Shown here: positions 55,701 through 63,943 of the stretch, piece after piece
How positions within the stretch are numbered: the stretch's first letter is position 1
Layout: each line of letters opens with the position of its first letter
Program-made: the position numbers and the translations under genes
Assembly: GCA_907165065.1 (NCBI GenBank)
Contig: OU015523.1
Location: forward strand, 41,467,702-41,531,701
Direction: 5' to 3'
DNA: 64,000 bases
Source of the DNA: Caprimulgus europaeus
Lineage: Eukaryota; Chordata; Aves; Caprimulgiformes; Caprimulgidae
Notes under the pieces: model-generated
Seen by the model: the letters and a program-made list of their open reading frames with translations, nothing else
Told to the model about the DNA's origin: nothing
Database searches by the model: none

Positions 55701-58700
55701 ACAAACACTATACTCCAGCATTCTCCCCAATTACTATAAATTATCTCAGCATCTTTTTCTCTGCTTTTTTATCTCCTGACTTTTCACCTTAGCTGTTATT
55801 TGTACTGCAGCCCAAGACAGATGTCCTTGTTTCCAGCTTTCATATGATTCTTTTTTAATGAACAGTATTTCTGGAATTCCTAACACTGCTCTACTGCTCT
55901 CTTATCTTCTGCCTGCATCAGAATTTTTCTTTCAGAAAATGACAGATCATCTTAAATTCCTTATGTCTTAGGAGAGACCCTATCTATCTATTTCCTTAGC
56001 TTGTAAAAGTTATGCTACTTTAAAATCACTAGCTGTCATTTCTTCCATTCCTGAGGGGAATAAATGCTTTCAATTTATGACCATTTTTCATCAAAATTTA
56101 ATTAAATTTCAGATTTTCAAGCACCTCCTTATGAGTCCAAATCTAGGCTAAAGCAGGTACTTAATTTCTACTAGTTTCTGGAAGAAAAAGGTGTCCCAAA
56201 CATTCTTAGATCTTCAAGAACTTTAAATTCTATCTTTTTGTCCTTCCAGAAGGTAGTTTTGTCAAGTTGCCAATTTCTCTGTCAACCTGTATTCTCCATC
56301 TTTTCTGCTACCTGCTTAAAAAAAACCCAAAAAACAAAAACAAAACAAAAAAAAACCCCAAACCCAACAAAAACACTTAACACGTGACCCAAAACCACAT
56401 CCAACCAAAACATTGTTTCCTGCTTCATGCAGCTGAGGCATTCTTGTCCTCTTTCACCAACAGACATGTCTGCTTCAATGCCTCATCAGCTTCAGCACAA
56501 AATGCAGGAGAATGCACACACGTACGTCTGCAGCGTAATGTCATCTCCCTTTCTGAGCCCCCAAAGGCAGGGGACTGCAGCAGCACCTTTGGTCAGTCCA
56601 AAGACAAACAAAATGCAGACTAAGAAATATTCAGCCATTCAGGGAAACAAAACACTCACTTGCAGACTACTACCCTATGCCTGCAACCAGTGGTCAGCCA
56701 AATCACTTACTGAAGGTGGAATTTCCTGTGCATAGCCTTTACAATTTAAAAAAAAAAAAAATAACCACAAAAAACCCAACAAACTACTGCCTTGGTGATC
56801 CAGTTCAATTATTCACATAAACTTACAGAAGTTGTACTATAACGAGACTAAAATACTGAATTTAGAATATATGAAGCCTCAATTACTTATAGAAATTAAG
56901 TGTTCCCTTATTGCATAATCAAAATAGTTAAAAATTTAAACCAAAGCTAAATTTTTTCTTGAGAACTTTGCAGAACTGCACTAATGAAGATTTAACTACT
57001 AGCATAAAATTCGAAAACAAACATTTTGTGAAAAAGTGACTATCAAGAATCACATTGAATCCAGGAAACAGCCTCCACAAGTGACTGATGCAGATAATTC
57101 TGTAAATGAAATGCACCATGATCTAATAGTACATAGTACTCCCACACACACACACAAAAATACCATATCACAGTTCAATAGTGACTGCCGAACAAAGCTA
57201 TCTAACCACAATGACCCTTTCCAGACCTTCACAACAATCAATATTAGGCCTTATAAAAACCTTCAATATTATATATAGTATTGGAATATCAATGCCTGAC
57301 AGAGACTGGCAGAGTTGTAAACAGTAACAGGTTATAAATAACAACAGTTGTATCAAACAAAGGCTTCCAGCTACTGGCTGTGCTACAGCCCATCCGAAGA
57401 AAACCCTTTTTTGTATTATGAAACGCAAACTTTATCCATGCTCAGATCTAGAGAATGAAGGACTGAATACAGAAAAGCAACAGCCCCAAAATAATTCAAG
57501 AAAAAAAAGCAGACAGACAAACCAGTTTTCACTGCGACAAAAGGCCAGCCTTTCAAGGTAAAAACAAAACAGCAGTAAAATGATTCTGATCCAATGTTAG
57601 GCAAAACTCCTATGGGGATTCTATTTAAAGCTCTAACAGACACATTTGAAGAATAATATTCACTTGGAAAAAACAAAACAGTTAATTCCATAATATTTTC
57701 ACAAGGCTTGAAATAACTCATTTAAAGAATGTATTTAGCTTTACAAAATAAAAAAAAATATTCCATCACAATGTACAAATACCTCATAGTGAAAAAATCC
57801 CAGACATGGAAGGATCCCAACCTTCCAACGAAAGTTCTAATAAAATTGCTGGTTGGAAGCTGAAGCCAGTCAGATAAAAATAAAAGTCAGTAATGTCTGA
57901 CTAGCATTCATCTTTGTGATCCGATTCAGTGGTTAGCATTTCATGTTAAGAGGAAATTTTTTTTTGAAGATGCACTTAAATCAAGTGTATGGTTTTAAGG
58001 TCAATACACAAATAGCAGTAGAAAAAAAAACAAACCACAGCTGCGTGCAATAAATGGCATGTAATTATTTAATAGTACCTTTGAGCTCCAAACTTTGTGA
58101 GTATCTTAGATACACAGTCTCTCCCCTGAAGTTGTGTTAAAAAAAACCCAAACCATTAAACTTCTAATACCCTTTTGTGTAAAAAAGCTTCTAATAGTCA
58201 TCTTCTATCAGAAGATCAATAATTATGTTTGGAGACATAAGGCTGCTTTCAACTTCTACTTTCATAACCCCCCATTTTATTGTTCACACTGTATCTGCTA
58301 GCTACCTTTCCAATGGCACATTTTCCCTTCCAGTGCTGATGTGTGCCTGCTGCCAAGAAGACAACGTGCAATGCAAACACTCCTGCGGAAACCTGATCTA
58401 ATACTGCACAAACAACTGACAGCAACCAACAGCAACACCACTGTCTGGCATTCTCTCTACATCAGTTTTGGAAGAGGCCTACAACTTCTTCAACACAGAT
58501 AACTTTAGTAGGTACCACATGAACTAAACAATTTCACAACAAAAATTACATTTAAAAATTGGGAGGAACCACTGCTCATCTTTTCCTCCAGACATGCCCC
58601 AGGACACAACAGTTCCCAGACTGCAGCACTCACTGTGATTATCGGCTGCCTGCTCAGCTGTTCACAGTACAGTAAGATCACTAAATTATAACCTTTGTGA

Positions 58701-61700
58701 TATTTTTCAATGCCAGTAGCTGCAGCAGTTGCCACAGATATTTTGATTATAACCTATGAAATCTGGACCTCCTAAGCCACGTTCCACAACAAGAACTCAC
58801 TATGATTCACTATCTTGTATCTTAAGTATATATACAACTTTTTTGTCAAAACTCATTAGTAACTATGTGGTACAGGAACACTTAACCCATGACAAATAAG
58901 GAGGGGTAAGCACAGTTTCCTTAAGTTTTGCCTATATGCACAAAGAGCTAATGAAAGGCAAAGTTTAACCTCCTAGGTACAAAATTAATCCAAAACATTT
59001 GGCTTGAGACTTAGAAAAGGCTACAGGATAGCTAAGTACAATTGGCCAAGAGGGCTTGAGTAGTAAACAAGCTCCAAAAACACATGGTACACATTTCTGA
59101 CAAATCTCAGACTCCCAGAAGTCAGCTGAGCAGTAGCAATGAGAGCATGACATGAGTATAGCAGTCTGGCATGCATTCACAATACAGCACCAGCACAACT
59201 TCAAATGACACCTTCATGCATGATCAAAGGATTGCACAATTTATATCTCAACCCTGTCTTTATTTGTGCTTAATTATTTAATATGTAACCTTCTCAGTGC
59301 AACCATTAGTATCACAAAACGTTTATTAATATCTTTACTGTCACCTGAGGTACTGCAACATGACCCAAGCAGTTGCATGGAGCCTGCTACTGGGGGCATG
59401 GGTCAGCATTTGAAGGGCTGCAAGGGTTCTGGCTCACACCCAGCCTTTATCAAACCAGATTCTAGTGCAAGCAGAATGAGCCCGAGCCTCTTCGACTTTC
59501 TTTAAATGCTAGGGCACTCCTAGACAACAAAAACTTTACTTTCCTCAAACAGACCTGTCTGATGGGTTATTTACTTTCCTCAGGCATACACGACAATTGG
59601 TTACCTAGGTATGTAATTGCTGATCAATATTATTGGGTATTTTGGATTAACCTGCTGTCCTATAAAGCCTGCCTGGCATACTGAAGCGAATCCAAATTGA
59701 GATGCTGTTACCAAAGCTGACACAAAATATGGATCTCCAGTATGGGCATTTTTTGCCCCAAACAGTCTAGTCCCAGAAGTGTACAGAGATTTATGTACCT
59801 GAATGTTAAACTACATCCCTACTTAAAAGTTCATTTCAGAAAAGATATTTTAGTAATTATAGCAGAGGGGGTCATTTAGGAATGCCTGCACTTGGAAATC
59901 TACCAAAATAACTTCCACAGCTGAATCCAGTGGGTTGGTTTTCAGTTTTGGTTTTGTTTTTTTCCAGACTAGAATAATTATGGAGGCCTGGATAAACCTA
60001 GAATGACAAGCTAACATTGAACAAGGTCAAAACTTGTTTATATTAAAACACGTTTACGTAAGGTCATTCTTTTGCAAAGGAATGAGACTGCACAAGAATC
60101 TTCAGAAATGTACTGTGTAAGAAAGAAATTGAATGAACAGTATTCATGAAGAATGTGCAAACAGAAAATGAACACACACACAAAAAAACAAAAAAGCAGC
60201 ACAGACAATCTGAGCACTCTTACTTTGTGACATAAGAGGTCCCAAGCCCATGACACAGTAACCTCTCACACAGTTGTGGCAGTTACAAAGACAGTTGCAA
60301 GCTCAACAGAAATTAAATCACATAAGGCAGAACATGGTATGCAGACACAAATAGGACTCAGCTATAAAAAACAACAAACCACTGCTTTAAGTATTGCTTT
60401 CTGTTTCGTTTCTTAAGATTTTAGTACTAGTGAGTTAGCTTAAACAGACAAACTGTTTTTATAGTGGTTTAATTAACTTAATTAAGCTACCTGAGCAAGC
60501 TTTAAAATAAATATCACCAATTTCTGTCATTGGAAAGGAATAGAGACTCTGCATCCCCATTATGCGCGCAGCTGTATTCCATACAAACCACACTGATATT
60601 CAGCAATAAAAAAGTCTAATATACGTCAATATACATTGCCACAAACTGCGTTTGAAGAGATTCTTCAGCCCACAAGAAATATAAAGTTTCTCTCCCCCTG
60701 CTCATCACGATTTTGCAGAGAGACAAATTTAGAAGCCTGTTTAGTCTAAACCAATACAACCAATACAAAAAAAGAAGACAAAGATCATGTTGTAGTTTCA
60801 CTACTGGTAGAAATTAAGTAAAAAAATCCTTCTCCAAATAAGTTTGAATTACAGAAAGTGCAAATTCCTCCCCCCCCCCTTTTTTTTTAAATACAAGAAA
60901 CACAAGTACATCAGACAACAAAATCACTGACTGCCGTGATAGGGTTATTCACACATTTCCTTTGGGCTTATTCTTCTTTAACGTTTGTTGACAATGTAGT
61001 CATGTTTTTGTAGCACAAGCACTACATTTATATAGCTCCACAAAAATACCACTTATTTTTAAGACATTAGGTAGCCTCTATAAGCGGACAACAAAGCAGT
61101 GTCTTCTTCCCACCAGATATTCAGGCTCAGAAAAACACAACTGAACTGCACCTTTAGTATCATGCTCCTTATGCTTGGCATATTTGCTCTCTTGAATACT
61201 TGCGTCCTGTGCTACCAGCAAATTCTTTTTTGGGTAATTTATGTGTAAGTAAAGAAGCTCCCTCTTACAGTGCATATCGTTCAAGCCTTCCATGCCTCGA
61301 CTGCTTAAAACGCTTGCACCAACATCTTATGTTTTGCTGCCAATTTCTCCTCTAGACCTCTGAAGTCTCCAACAGAACTTGAAATTACCATCAACACCTA
61401 GGATCACACAAGTAACTACATTGTTTTCATTCTATTTGATTAAACTGCTGCAATCTTCCTACTCAAGGTTTCCTAAGTAAACACAGGCATGGCAGAGAAA
61501 GTGGAGATGTTAAGTGGCCTACGAGGCTTATTAAGATCAAGCTGATAGTTTTAGCAAGGCTGATGCGACATAAGACTACTAATCTTAGAAAATCCTGGTG
61601 ATCTTAGAAGCCTAAACCATAGGCATTTTTTTCTTCAGACGTTTTCAGTGTCAAAGACTATATATAGTTTCCTGTCAATCTTAAGATATGAATACACTTA

Positions 61701-63674
61701 AATATATAGGTCTACTCGTTCCATAGATGCATCCAGTGACAACATCCTGGAGCACATCCAGAGTACGGGGCTGGCCAGGCTGTAGCATACTGTTCTTACT
61801 TTGTTCATTTCCACTAGCACAAACCAGGCCTAAAATCATAAAATAAGACTACTTCTTTCTGGAGAGACTACTGTCTTCCATGAGACAACTTTTCAAACCA
61901 TAAAGTAAATAAAGATACTACAAGGTTAAAAAAATAGCATTACTAAAAGGCTGCCACACAGAAGATGTCCAAAAGCAAGTAGCAATCTAAGGACAACGCA
62001 GAAAAGTGGCAATCCCTACCAAAAAGCAAAGTTTTACCAGAACACTCAAGTCATTAAAGCAAAGTCTGAAATCTTTACACCTCTCTAGTCACAACTGAAA
62101 AGTCTCACATTTTTCAGTTGTGAAATTAAGGCTTTCCCGCAACAATTTACAACCCCAAATTTCAAATAGACAATGGTGAAATGATTTGTTTAGTACCAGT
62201 GCTAAATTTAAAGGTATTTCAAGTTTTTCAAGTTTTAGGCCACTGGTCTTGTCCGTACAGAAAGACATGGCATAAGGAGCACAGGTGCCAGAGCAGGGGA
62301 AGCACAGCAGCAAAGGAAGGGGCGGGGAAGTGAGAACAGACTCACACCAGCAGAGACCAAAGAAGGAAAGCACAGGTTCTAGTCAGGTTCTCCTTGTAAT
62401 GTAACACAGGAGAAGGTGTTATGTTGGGTTTTTTTAAATGATAAAAAATCCTGTCTCCTTGAGACCTAGTAGCAAGTCCAGTGCTGTCTCTTTTATACTG
62501 GCAGCATTCTTGCACTAATGCCACTGCCATAAATGTGCAATTGTTTCCACTTTTAATCACTTTCTGGCTTAACAGCACTGGCTCATTCCTGTACCTTTAG
62601 TGTAATACTGGAATGAAGGAACGCTCTATTAAGCTTCATGGTGTTACACACGGCCTGTGTATTTACTCTAACATTCACAGGACATTAAAATCGAAACACC
62701 TCTTGTGTCAGAGAGCAGGAGCCAAATAACCTCTGTACAGATATTAGAAGTTTATTGTTGTCTAGATCAAAATGTCGGTTTTCTGAAAGCAACACAAGTA
62801 ATTCCTGTGTTTCATTCCAGTGCTTCTGAATAGAAAAATGCTATTTATTAATCATCAGCACCTGCCAGAGCACATGAATTTTCCACGAACAGGTCTCATA
62901 CACAAGTACTATCGAAGTTCACACCTGAGGTTTAATTAAGCTGATCTCTGCATGGCAGATGAAAAATATCACATTCGTAATGAGTGAGTTATTCTCTTCT
63001 TCAGCCGCTAAGCTCACAAAATTTGGGGTAAAACCCCCTTATTTCGACCCTCTTCCCCAGGGCACCCGCTGGATGGGGACAGCGCGAGGCAAGAGCGGCC
63101 CCCTGCCCCCTCAGCCCAGCCGCCGAGGCGGGCAGGCACAGCAGCCGGGTGCTCACCGCCGGCTGCCGAGGCCGCGCACAGCCGCTGTCAGCGTCAGCGC
63201 AGCAGCCCGCCCGCCCGACCGCACACACCGTGCACGCGACGGCCCCCACCGGCCTCGGCGCCTCCCGGGGGAGCTGCTGCCGTCGCCGCCGCCAGGCCGG
63301 GCCGAGCCGGCCCCACCGCGGCAGCGCGCACGGCCCGGCCGCCCGCCGCCTGGCTGCGCACCCAGAGCCGCAGGCAGGGGCGGGCCCCGCCGCCCAGATT
63401 CTGGGCGAGGAGACGAGGCCTAGGCACCGGCCTCCGCTGCCGCCGCTCCCCCCGCCCCGGGCGGGCCCTCACCGCTCCTGCGCGGCGGCAGAGCCGGGGT
63501 GACCCTCACCCCCCCTCATCCCGCTCCCGCAGTGGCGGGGGGCGGCGGCGGGCGGCCCCGCCACTCACCGAAGTCGAGGAACTGCTTGATGGAGAGGGGT
63601 GAGGGGGAGAAGCGGGAGTAGTACTCGATCTGCTTGGGGATGGGGCTCTTCAGCAGCGCCCCGCACAGCCGCAT
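11417..63674 (-). CDS. PDK3: PDK3, pyruvate dehydrogenase kinase isozyme 3, whole spliced coding region (11 exons)
   Basis: Mitochondrial matrix kinase that phosphorylates serines of the pyruvate dehydrogenase E1-alpha subunit, inactivating the complex and diverting pyruvate from oxidation; it docks on the lipoyl domain of E2. Joined exons: 63674-63569, 43603-43462, 36046-35975, 27881-27697, 25542-25453, 21835-21758, 19629-19553, 18328-18227, 17611-17501, 12726-12613, 11560-11417. All introns are GT-AG and phases match, giving 406 residues. Visible features: helical N-terminal domain (about residues 20-180), the [10 protein letters not shown] segment with Arg158, N box with His243, Glu247 and Asn251, G1 box DQGGG (287-291), G2 box GFGYGLP (323-329), GVGSDA (349-354), and DW at 388-389. 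PDK3 is preferred over PDK1, 2 and 4 because of the N-terminus ([20 protein letters not shown]), the PSLEPSRA stretch, and the tail ending near [11 protein letters not shown]. The start is the first in-frame ATG after an in-frame TGA at 63762-63764. No frameshift or internal stop is seen. Confidence 0.97.
11561..12612 (-). other. PDK3: PDK3 intron 10 (about 1.05 kb)
   Basis: Phase 0 intron from GTATGA to CCTGTAG. No recognised repeat or gene. Confidence 0.88.
12613..12726 (-). CDS. PDK3: PDK3 coding exon 10 (G2 box)
   Basis: 114 nt, 38 codons, residues 322-359, from [20 protein letters not shown] to [18 protein letters not shown]. Holds the G2 box GFGYGLP and the GVGSDA turn that close the nucleotide site. 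Acceptor ...TTTTTGTAG, donor GTATGA at 12612-12607. Confidence 0.96.
12727..17500 (-). other. PDK3: PDK3 intron 9 (about 4.8 kb)
   Basis: Phase 0 intron from GTAAGC to TTTGTAG. No recognised repeat or gene. Several open frames of 60-120 codons occur on both strands with no domain or splice support. Confidence 0.88.
17501..17611 (-). CDS. PDK3: PDK3 coding exon 9 (G1 box)
   Basis: 111 nt, 37 codons, residues 285-321, from [20 protein letters not shown] to [17 protein letters not shown]. Asp287 with Gly289-291 forms the G1 box that contacts adenine; the following loop is the ATP lid. Residue 288 is Gln, where I recall Leu in human PDK3 and Arg in the other isozymes. Acceptor ...TTCCTTAG, donor GTAAGC at 17500-17495. 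Confidence 0.96.
17612..18226 (-). other. PDK3: PDK3 intron 8 (615 bp), mostly CR1
   Basis: Phase 0 intron, the shortest in the gene. About two thirds of it is an antisense CR1 fragment at 17706-18112, leaving about 115 bp on the exon 8 side and about 95 bp on the exon 9 side. Confidence 0.9.
17706..18112 (+). mobile_element. CR1 LINE 3' fragment in PDK3 intron 8
   Basis: Contains the CR1 blocks TTGGAGAAAAGGAGGCTGA, GTGCTCTACAGCTGCCTGAG, GGACATTAGGGAGCACTTCT and a TGGACTAGATGGTCATTGTAG block near the 3' end. It runs on the plus strand, antisense to PDK3, and fills most of intron 8. Confidence 0.93.
18227..18328 (-). CDS. PDK3: PDK3 coding exon 8 (N box asparagine)
   Basis: 102 nt, exactly 34 codons, residues 251-284 ([20 protein letters not shown] then [14 protein letters not shown]). 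Asn251 is the Mg-ATP-coordinating residue of the N box. Acceptor ...TGTCTTCAG, donor GTAAAT at 18226-18221. Symmetric phase 0, so skipping would keep the frame but remove Asn251. Confidence 0.96.
18329..19552 (-). other. PDK3: PDK3 intron 7 (about 1.2 kb)
   Basis: Phase 0 intron from GTAGGT to GTCTTCAG. No recognised repeat or gene. Confidence 0.88.
19553..19629 (-). CDS. PDK3: PDK3 coding exon 7 (N box start)
   Basis: 77 nt, encoding the rest of Ala225 and residues 226-250 ([20 protein letters not shown] then FELFK). Carries His243 and Glu247 of the N box; the Glu is the family's general base. The N-box Asn follows as the first codon of exon 8. Acceptor ...TTTTTAG, donor GTAGGT at 19552-19547. 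From here all junctions are phase 0. Confidence 0.96.
19630..21757 (-). other. PDK3: PDK3 intron 6 (about 2.1 kb)
   Basis: Phase 1 intron from GTAACT to TTTTTAG. Nothing recognised beyond short A/T homopolymer runs. Confidence 0.88.
21758..21835 (-). CDS. PDK3: PDK3 coding exon 6
   Basis: 78 nt, encoding the rest of Asp199, residues 200-224 ([20 protein letters not shown] then VEEFN) and one base of Ala225. Leads into the GHKL ATPase-like domain. Acceptor ...TTTTGTAG, donor GTAACT at 21757-21752. Confidence 0.96.
21836..25452 (-). other. PDK3: PDK3 intron 5 (about 3.6 kb)
   Basis: Phase 1 intron from GTAAG to TTTTGTAG. I see no recognised repeat or gene in it; open frames of 60-87 codons have no supporting features. 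Confidence 0.88.
25453..25542 (-). CDS. PDK3: PDK3 coding exon 5
   Basis: 90 nt, encoding the rest of Thr169, residues 170-198 ([20 protein letters not shown] then NCNVAEVVK) and one base of Asp199. This is the linker from the N-terminal helical domain toward the ATP-binding domain. Acceptor ...CCTTTTAG, donor GTAAG at 25452-25448. A 32-base C tract (G tract in the transcript) lies about 190 nt upstream of its acceptor. Confidence 0.96.
25733..25764. repeat. C homopolymer, 32 bases
   Basis: Uninterrupted run of 32 C within a longer pyrimidine-rich tract (about 25698-25780). In the PDK3 transcript it is a G run about 190 nt upstream of the exon 5 acceptor. Length is likely polymorphic and may be affected by sequencing error. 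Confidence 0.95.
26524..26576. repeat. 13-bp direct repeat in intron 4
   Basis: TCAATTAAATAAG occurs at 26524-26536 and again at 26564-26576, flanking 27 bases. AT-rich, so chance is possible. Confidence 0.8.
27697..27881 (-). CDS. PDK3: PDK3 coding exon 4
   Basis: 185 nt, the largest coding exon. Encodes the last base of Asp107, residues 108-168 and one base of Thr169. Contains [20 protein letters not shown] and [20 protein letters not shown], the core helices of the BCKDH/PDK N-terminal domain. Arg158 is present (TNRISF), the position altered in human X-linked Charcot-Marie-Tooth disease type 6. Acceptor ...CCTCTAG directly followed by six T's; donor GTAAGT at 27696-27691. Confidence 0.97.
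28990..29060 (-). mobile_element. CR1 LINE very short 3' tail
   Basis: ATCATAGAATAGTTTGGATT, then GGAAGGGATC and CTAGTCCAATCCC: the reverse of the CR1 terminal segment, about 70 bp, in PDK3 intron 3. Confidence 0.85.
31317..31886 (-). mobile_element. Solo LTR, avian ERVL-like, sense to PDK3
   Basis: 570 bp with TG...CA ends: the minus strand starts TGTCCTGGTTTTGCTAGGAT and ends AGTTAAACTATCACA, a layout typical of avian ERVL-type LTRs. An ATTAAA poly(A) signal lies at 31464-31459 followed by TTGTTCTTATCTCAACC, and an AT-rich TATATAAA stretch lies just before it. The 5-base flanks (ATACG and GTGCG) differ by two A/G transitions, possibly a decayed target duplication. No internal retroviral coding sequence adjoins it. 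Located in PDK3 intron 3. Confidence 0.85.
35975..36046 (-). CDS. PDK3: PDK3 coding exon 3
   Basis: 72 nt, encoding the last base of Trp83, residues 84-106 ([20 protein letters not shown] then VLD) and two bases of Asp107. Acceptor ...GTTTCAG; donor GTGAGT at 35974-35969. A second GT four bases into the intron (GTGAGTAA) makes a tandem donor; its use would add GTGA and create an in-frame TGA. Too short to call alone, but the reading is exact once joined to exons 2 and 4. Confidence 0.95.
36298..36866 (-). mobile_element. CR1 LINE 3' fragment (about 570 bp) in PDK3 intron 2
   Basis: Begins CATAGAATACTTTAGGTTGG and continues through the CR1 blocks GGGCAACCTGTTCCAGTG, CTTCTCCAGGCTGAACAACC, GCCCTCCTCTGGACCCACTC and a GTGGGGTCTCACCAGAGCAG block. 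It is in the same sense as PDK3 and ends about 250 nt upstream of the exon 3 acceptor. Confidence 0.94.
40470..40548 (+). mobile_element. CR1 LINE short 3' tail in PDK3 intron 2
   Basis: GGATTGGACTCGATGATCTT, then GAGGTCCCTTCCAATCCC and the terminal ATTCTGTGATTCTATGA repeat: the CR1 3' end in plus orientation, about 80 bp. Confidence 0.92.
43462..43603 (-). CDS. PDK3: PDK3 coding exon 2
   Basis: 142 nt, phase 1 in and phase 2 out. Encodes the rest of Gly36 through Ser82 plus two bases of Trp83, including [20 protein letters not shown] and the [17 protein letters not shown] helix region of the N-terminal four-helix domain. Acceptor ...CTAACAG, donor GTAAG at 43461-43457. The match to vertebrate PDK3 is near-complete by eye. 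Confidence 0.97.
45430..45960. promoter_or_regulatory. GC-rich patch in intron 1 with two CACGTG boxes
   Basis: Locally GC-rich against an AT-rich intron, with palindromic CACGTG at 45791-45796 and 45882-45887. Frames of 70-115 codons are open on both strands, which reflects composition rather than coding. A candidate enhancer or alternative promoter by composition only. Confidence 0.35.
52296..53083 (+). pseudogene. CR1 LINE fragment with remnants of the reverse transcriptase C-terminus
   Basis: Longest CR1 copy in the window. Reading frames on the plus strand resemble the CR1 ORF2 C-terminal part ([59 protein letters not shown]). The pieces lie in different frames, interrupted by stops (for example TGA near 52399 and TAG near 52536) and indels, so it is dead. 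It ends in CCACTATGATTCTATGA typical of CR1. It lies in PDK3 intron 1, antisense to the gene. Confidence 0.93.
54305..54329. repeat. TA/CA dinucleotide microsatellite in intron 1
   Basis: Short ATATATACATATATACACAC tract, imperfect TA followed by CA units, about 300 bp from the intron 1 solo LTR. Confidence 0.8.
54638..55150 (+). mobile_element. Solo LTR, avian ERVL-like, antisense to PDK3
   Basis: Starts TGTGTCTGGCTAGGATGGAG, includes ATTGCTGAGCAGTACTTGCC and CCAAAGGGATGTTCCATG, has a TATTAAACTGCC poly(A) signal region (ATTAAA at 55011-55016) followed by CTCAACCCACAGGTTCTCTC, and ends near a CTCAACCCACCAGAACA block. It follows the avian ERVL LTR layout but belongs to a different, more diverged subfamily than the intron 3 LTR. 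No target duplication or internal region is seen. Ends are approximate. Confidence 0.8.
56317..56372. repeat. A-rich low-complexity stretch in intron 1
   Basis: Runs of A interrupted by C clusters (AAAACCCAAAAAACAAAAAC and similar). Simple sequence; it creates a spurious hydrophobic minus-strand frame. Confidence 0.9.
62089..62123. repeat. Perfect inverted repeat (13-bp arms, 9-nt loop) in intron 1
   Basis: TCACAACTGAAAA at 62089-62101 and TTTTCAGTTGTGA at 62111-62123, separated by GTCTCACAT. A G-T pair could extend the stem inward by one. Confidence 0.95.
63569..63674 (-). CDS. PDK3: PDK3 coding exon 1
   Basis: Encodes residues 1-35 and the first base of Gly36, from MRLCGALLK to QFLDF. The donor is GTGAGT at 63568-63563. 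The start context has G at -3 and C at +4. The open frame continues upstream only through GTG, not ATG, until a TGA at 63762-63764, so this ATG is the start. The short basic N-terminus precedes the conserved [11 protein letters not shown] segment that begins the PDK fold. The exon sits inside a CpG island. Confidence 0.96.
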
Positions 63675-63943
63675 GGCGCGGCCCGCCCGGCTCCTCTCCG
63701 CCGCTCCGCTCCCCTCCGCGGCAGCGGCACTAGGGCGCTGGGGCGGCGCAGCCACCCGCGCTCAGGCCAGGGGAGAGGCCGGCCAGCCCGCCCGCCGCCG
63801 CCCGTCGCCCTCTGCAGCCCGGCCCGGCGGGAGGGGCGAGCGGAGGGAGCCGCCCGCCACTGCCCGCCCCCCTGCGCTCGCGGAGAGAGGGGAGGGCGGG
63901 GCGGGCAGGCGCGAGTGAGTGGCACGTGTCGTCTGTCCGCCAT
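63650..63943 (-). other. Upstream ORF overlapping the PDK3 start (97 codons)
   Basis: A true ATG at 63943-63941 in strong initiation context (A at -3, G at +4) opens a 97-codon frame beginning MADRRHVPL. It ends 25 nt inside the PDK3 coding exon in a different frame. It matters only if transcription starts to the right of 63943. The product is Arg/Pro/Gly-rich as expected of random GC-rich DNA, so a functional peptide is not claimed; a regulatory role is possible. Confidence 0.4.

Larger units (their letters stand above)
43604..63568 (-). other. PDK3: PDK3 intron 1 (about 20 kb)
   Basis: Largest intron, phase 1, from GTGAGT to CTAACAG. Holds a GC-rich patch (45430-45960), a CR1 fragment with RT remnants (52296-53083), a solo LTR (54638-55150), an A-rich stretch (56317-56372), a short C/T homopolymer run (about 60868-60888) and a perfect 13-bp hairpin (62089-62123). 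No host exon could be supported inside it. Open frames here lack splice-site support or codon character. Confidence 0.9.

Noticed and set aside
58330..58505. Acceptor-like CCCTTCCAG followed by a 54-codon open frame on the plus strand in intron 1
   Set aside because: No matching donor, the frame ends in a stop, and the peptide matches nothing I recognise. Probably chance.
63675..63755. 27-residue N-terminal extension of PDK3 in frame, rich in Arg and Ala like a mitochondrial presequence
   Set aside because: The frame's first codon at 63755 is GTG, not ATG, and a TGA lies three codons further upstream. The conserved start at 63674 matches the family length.
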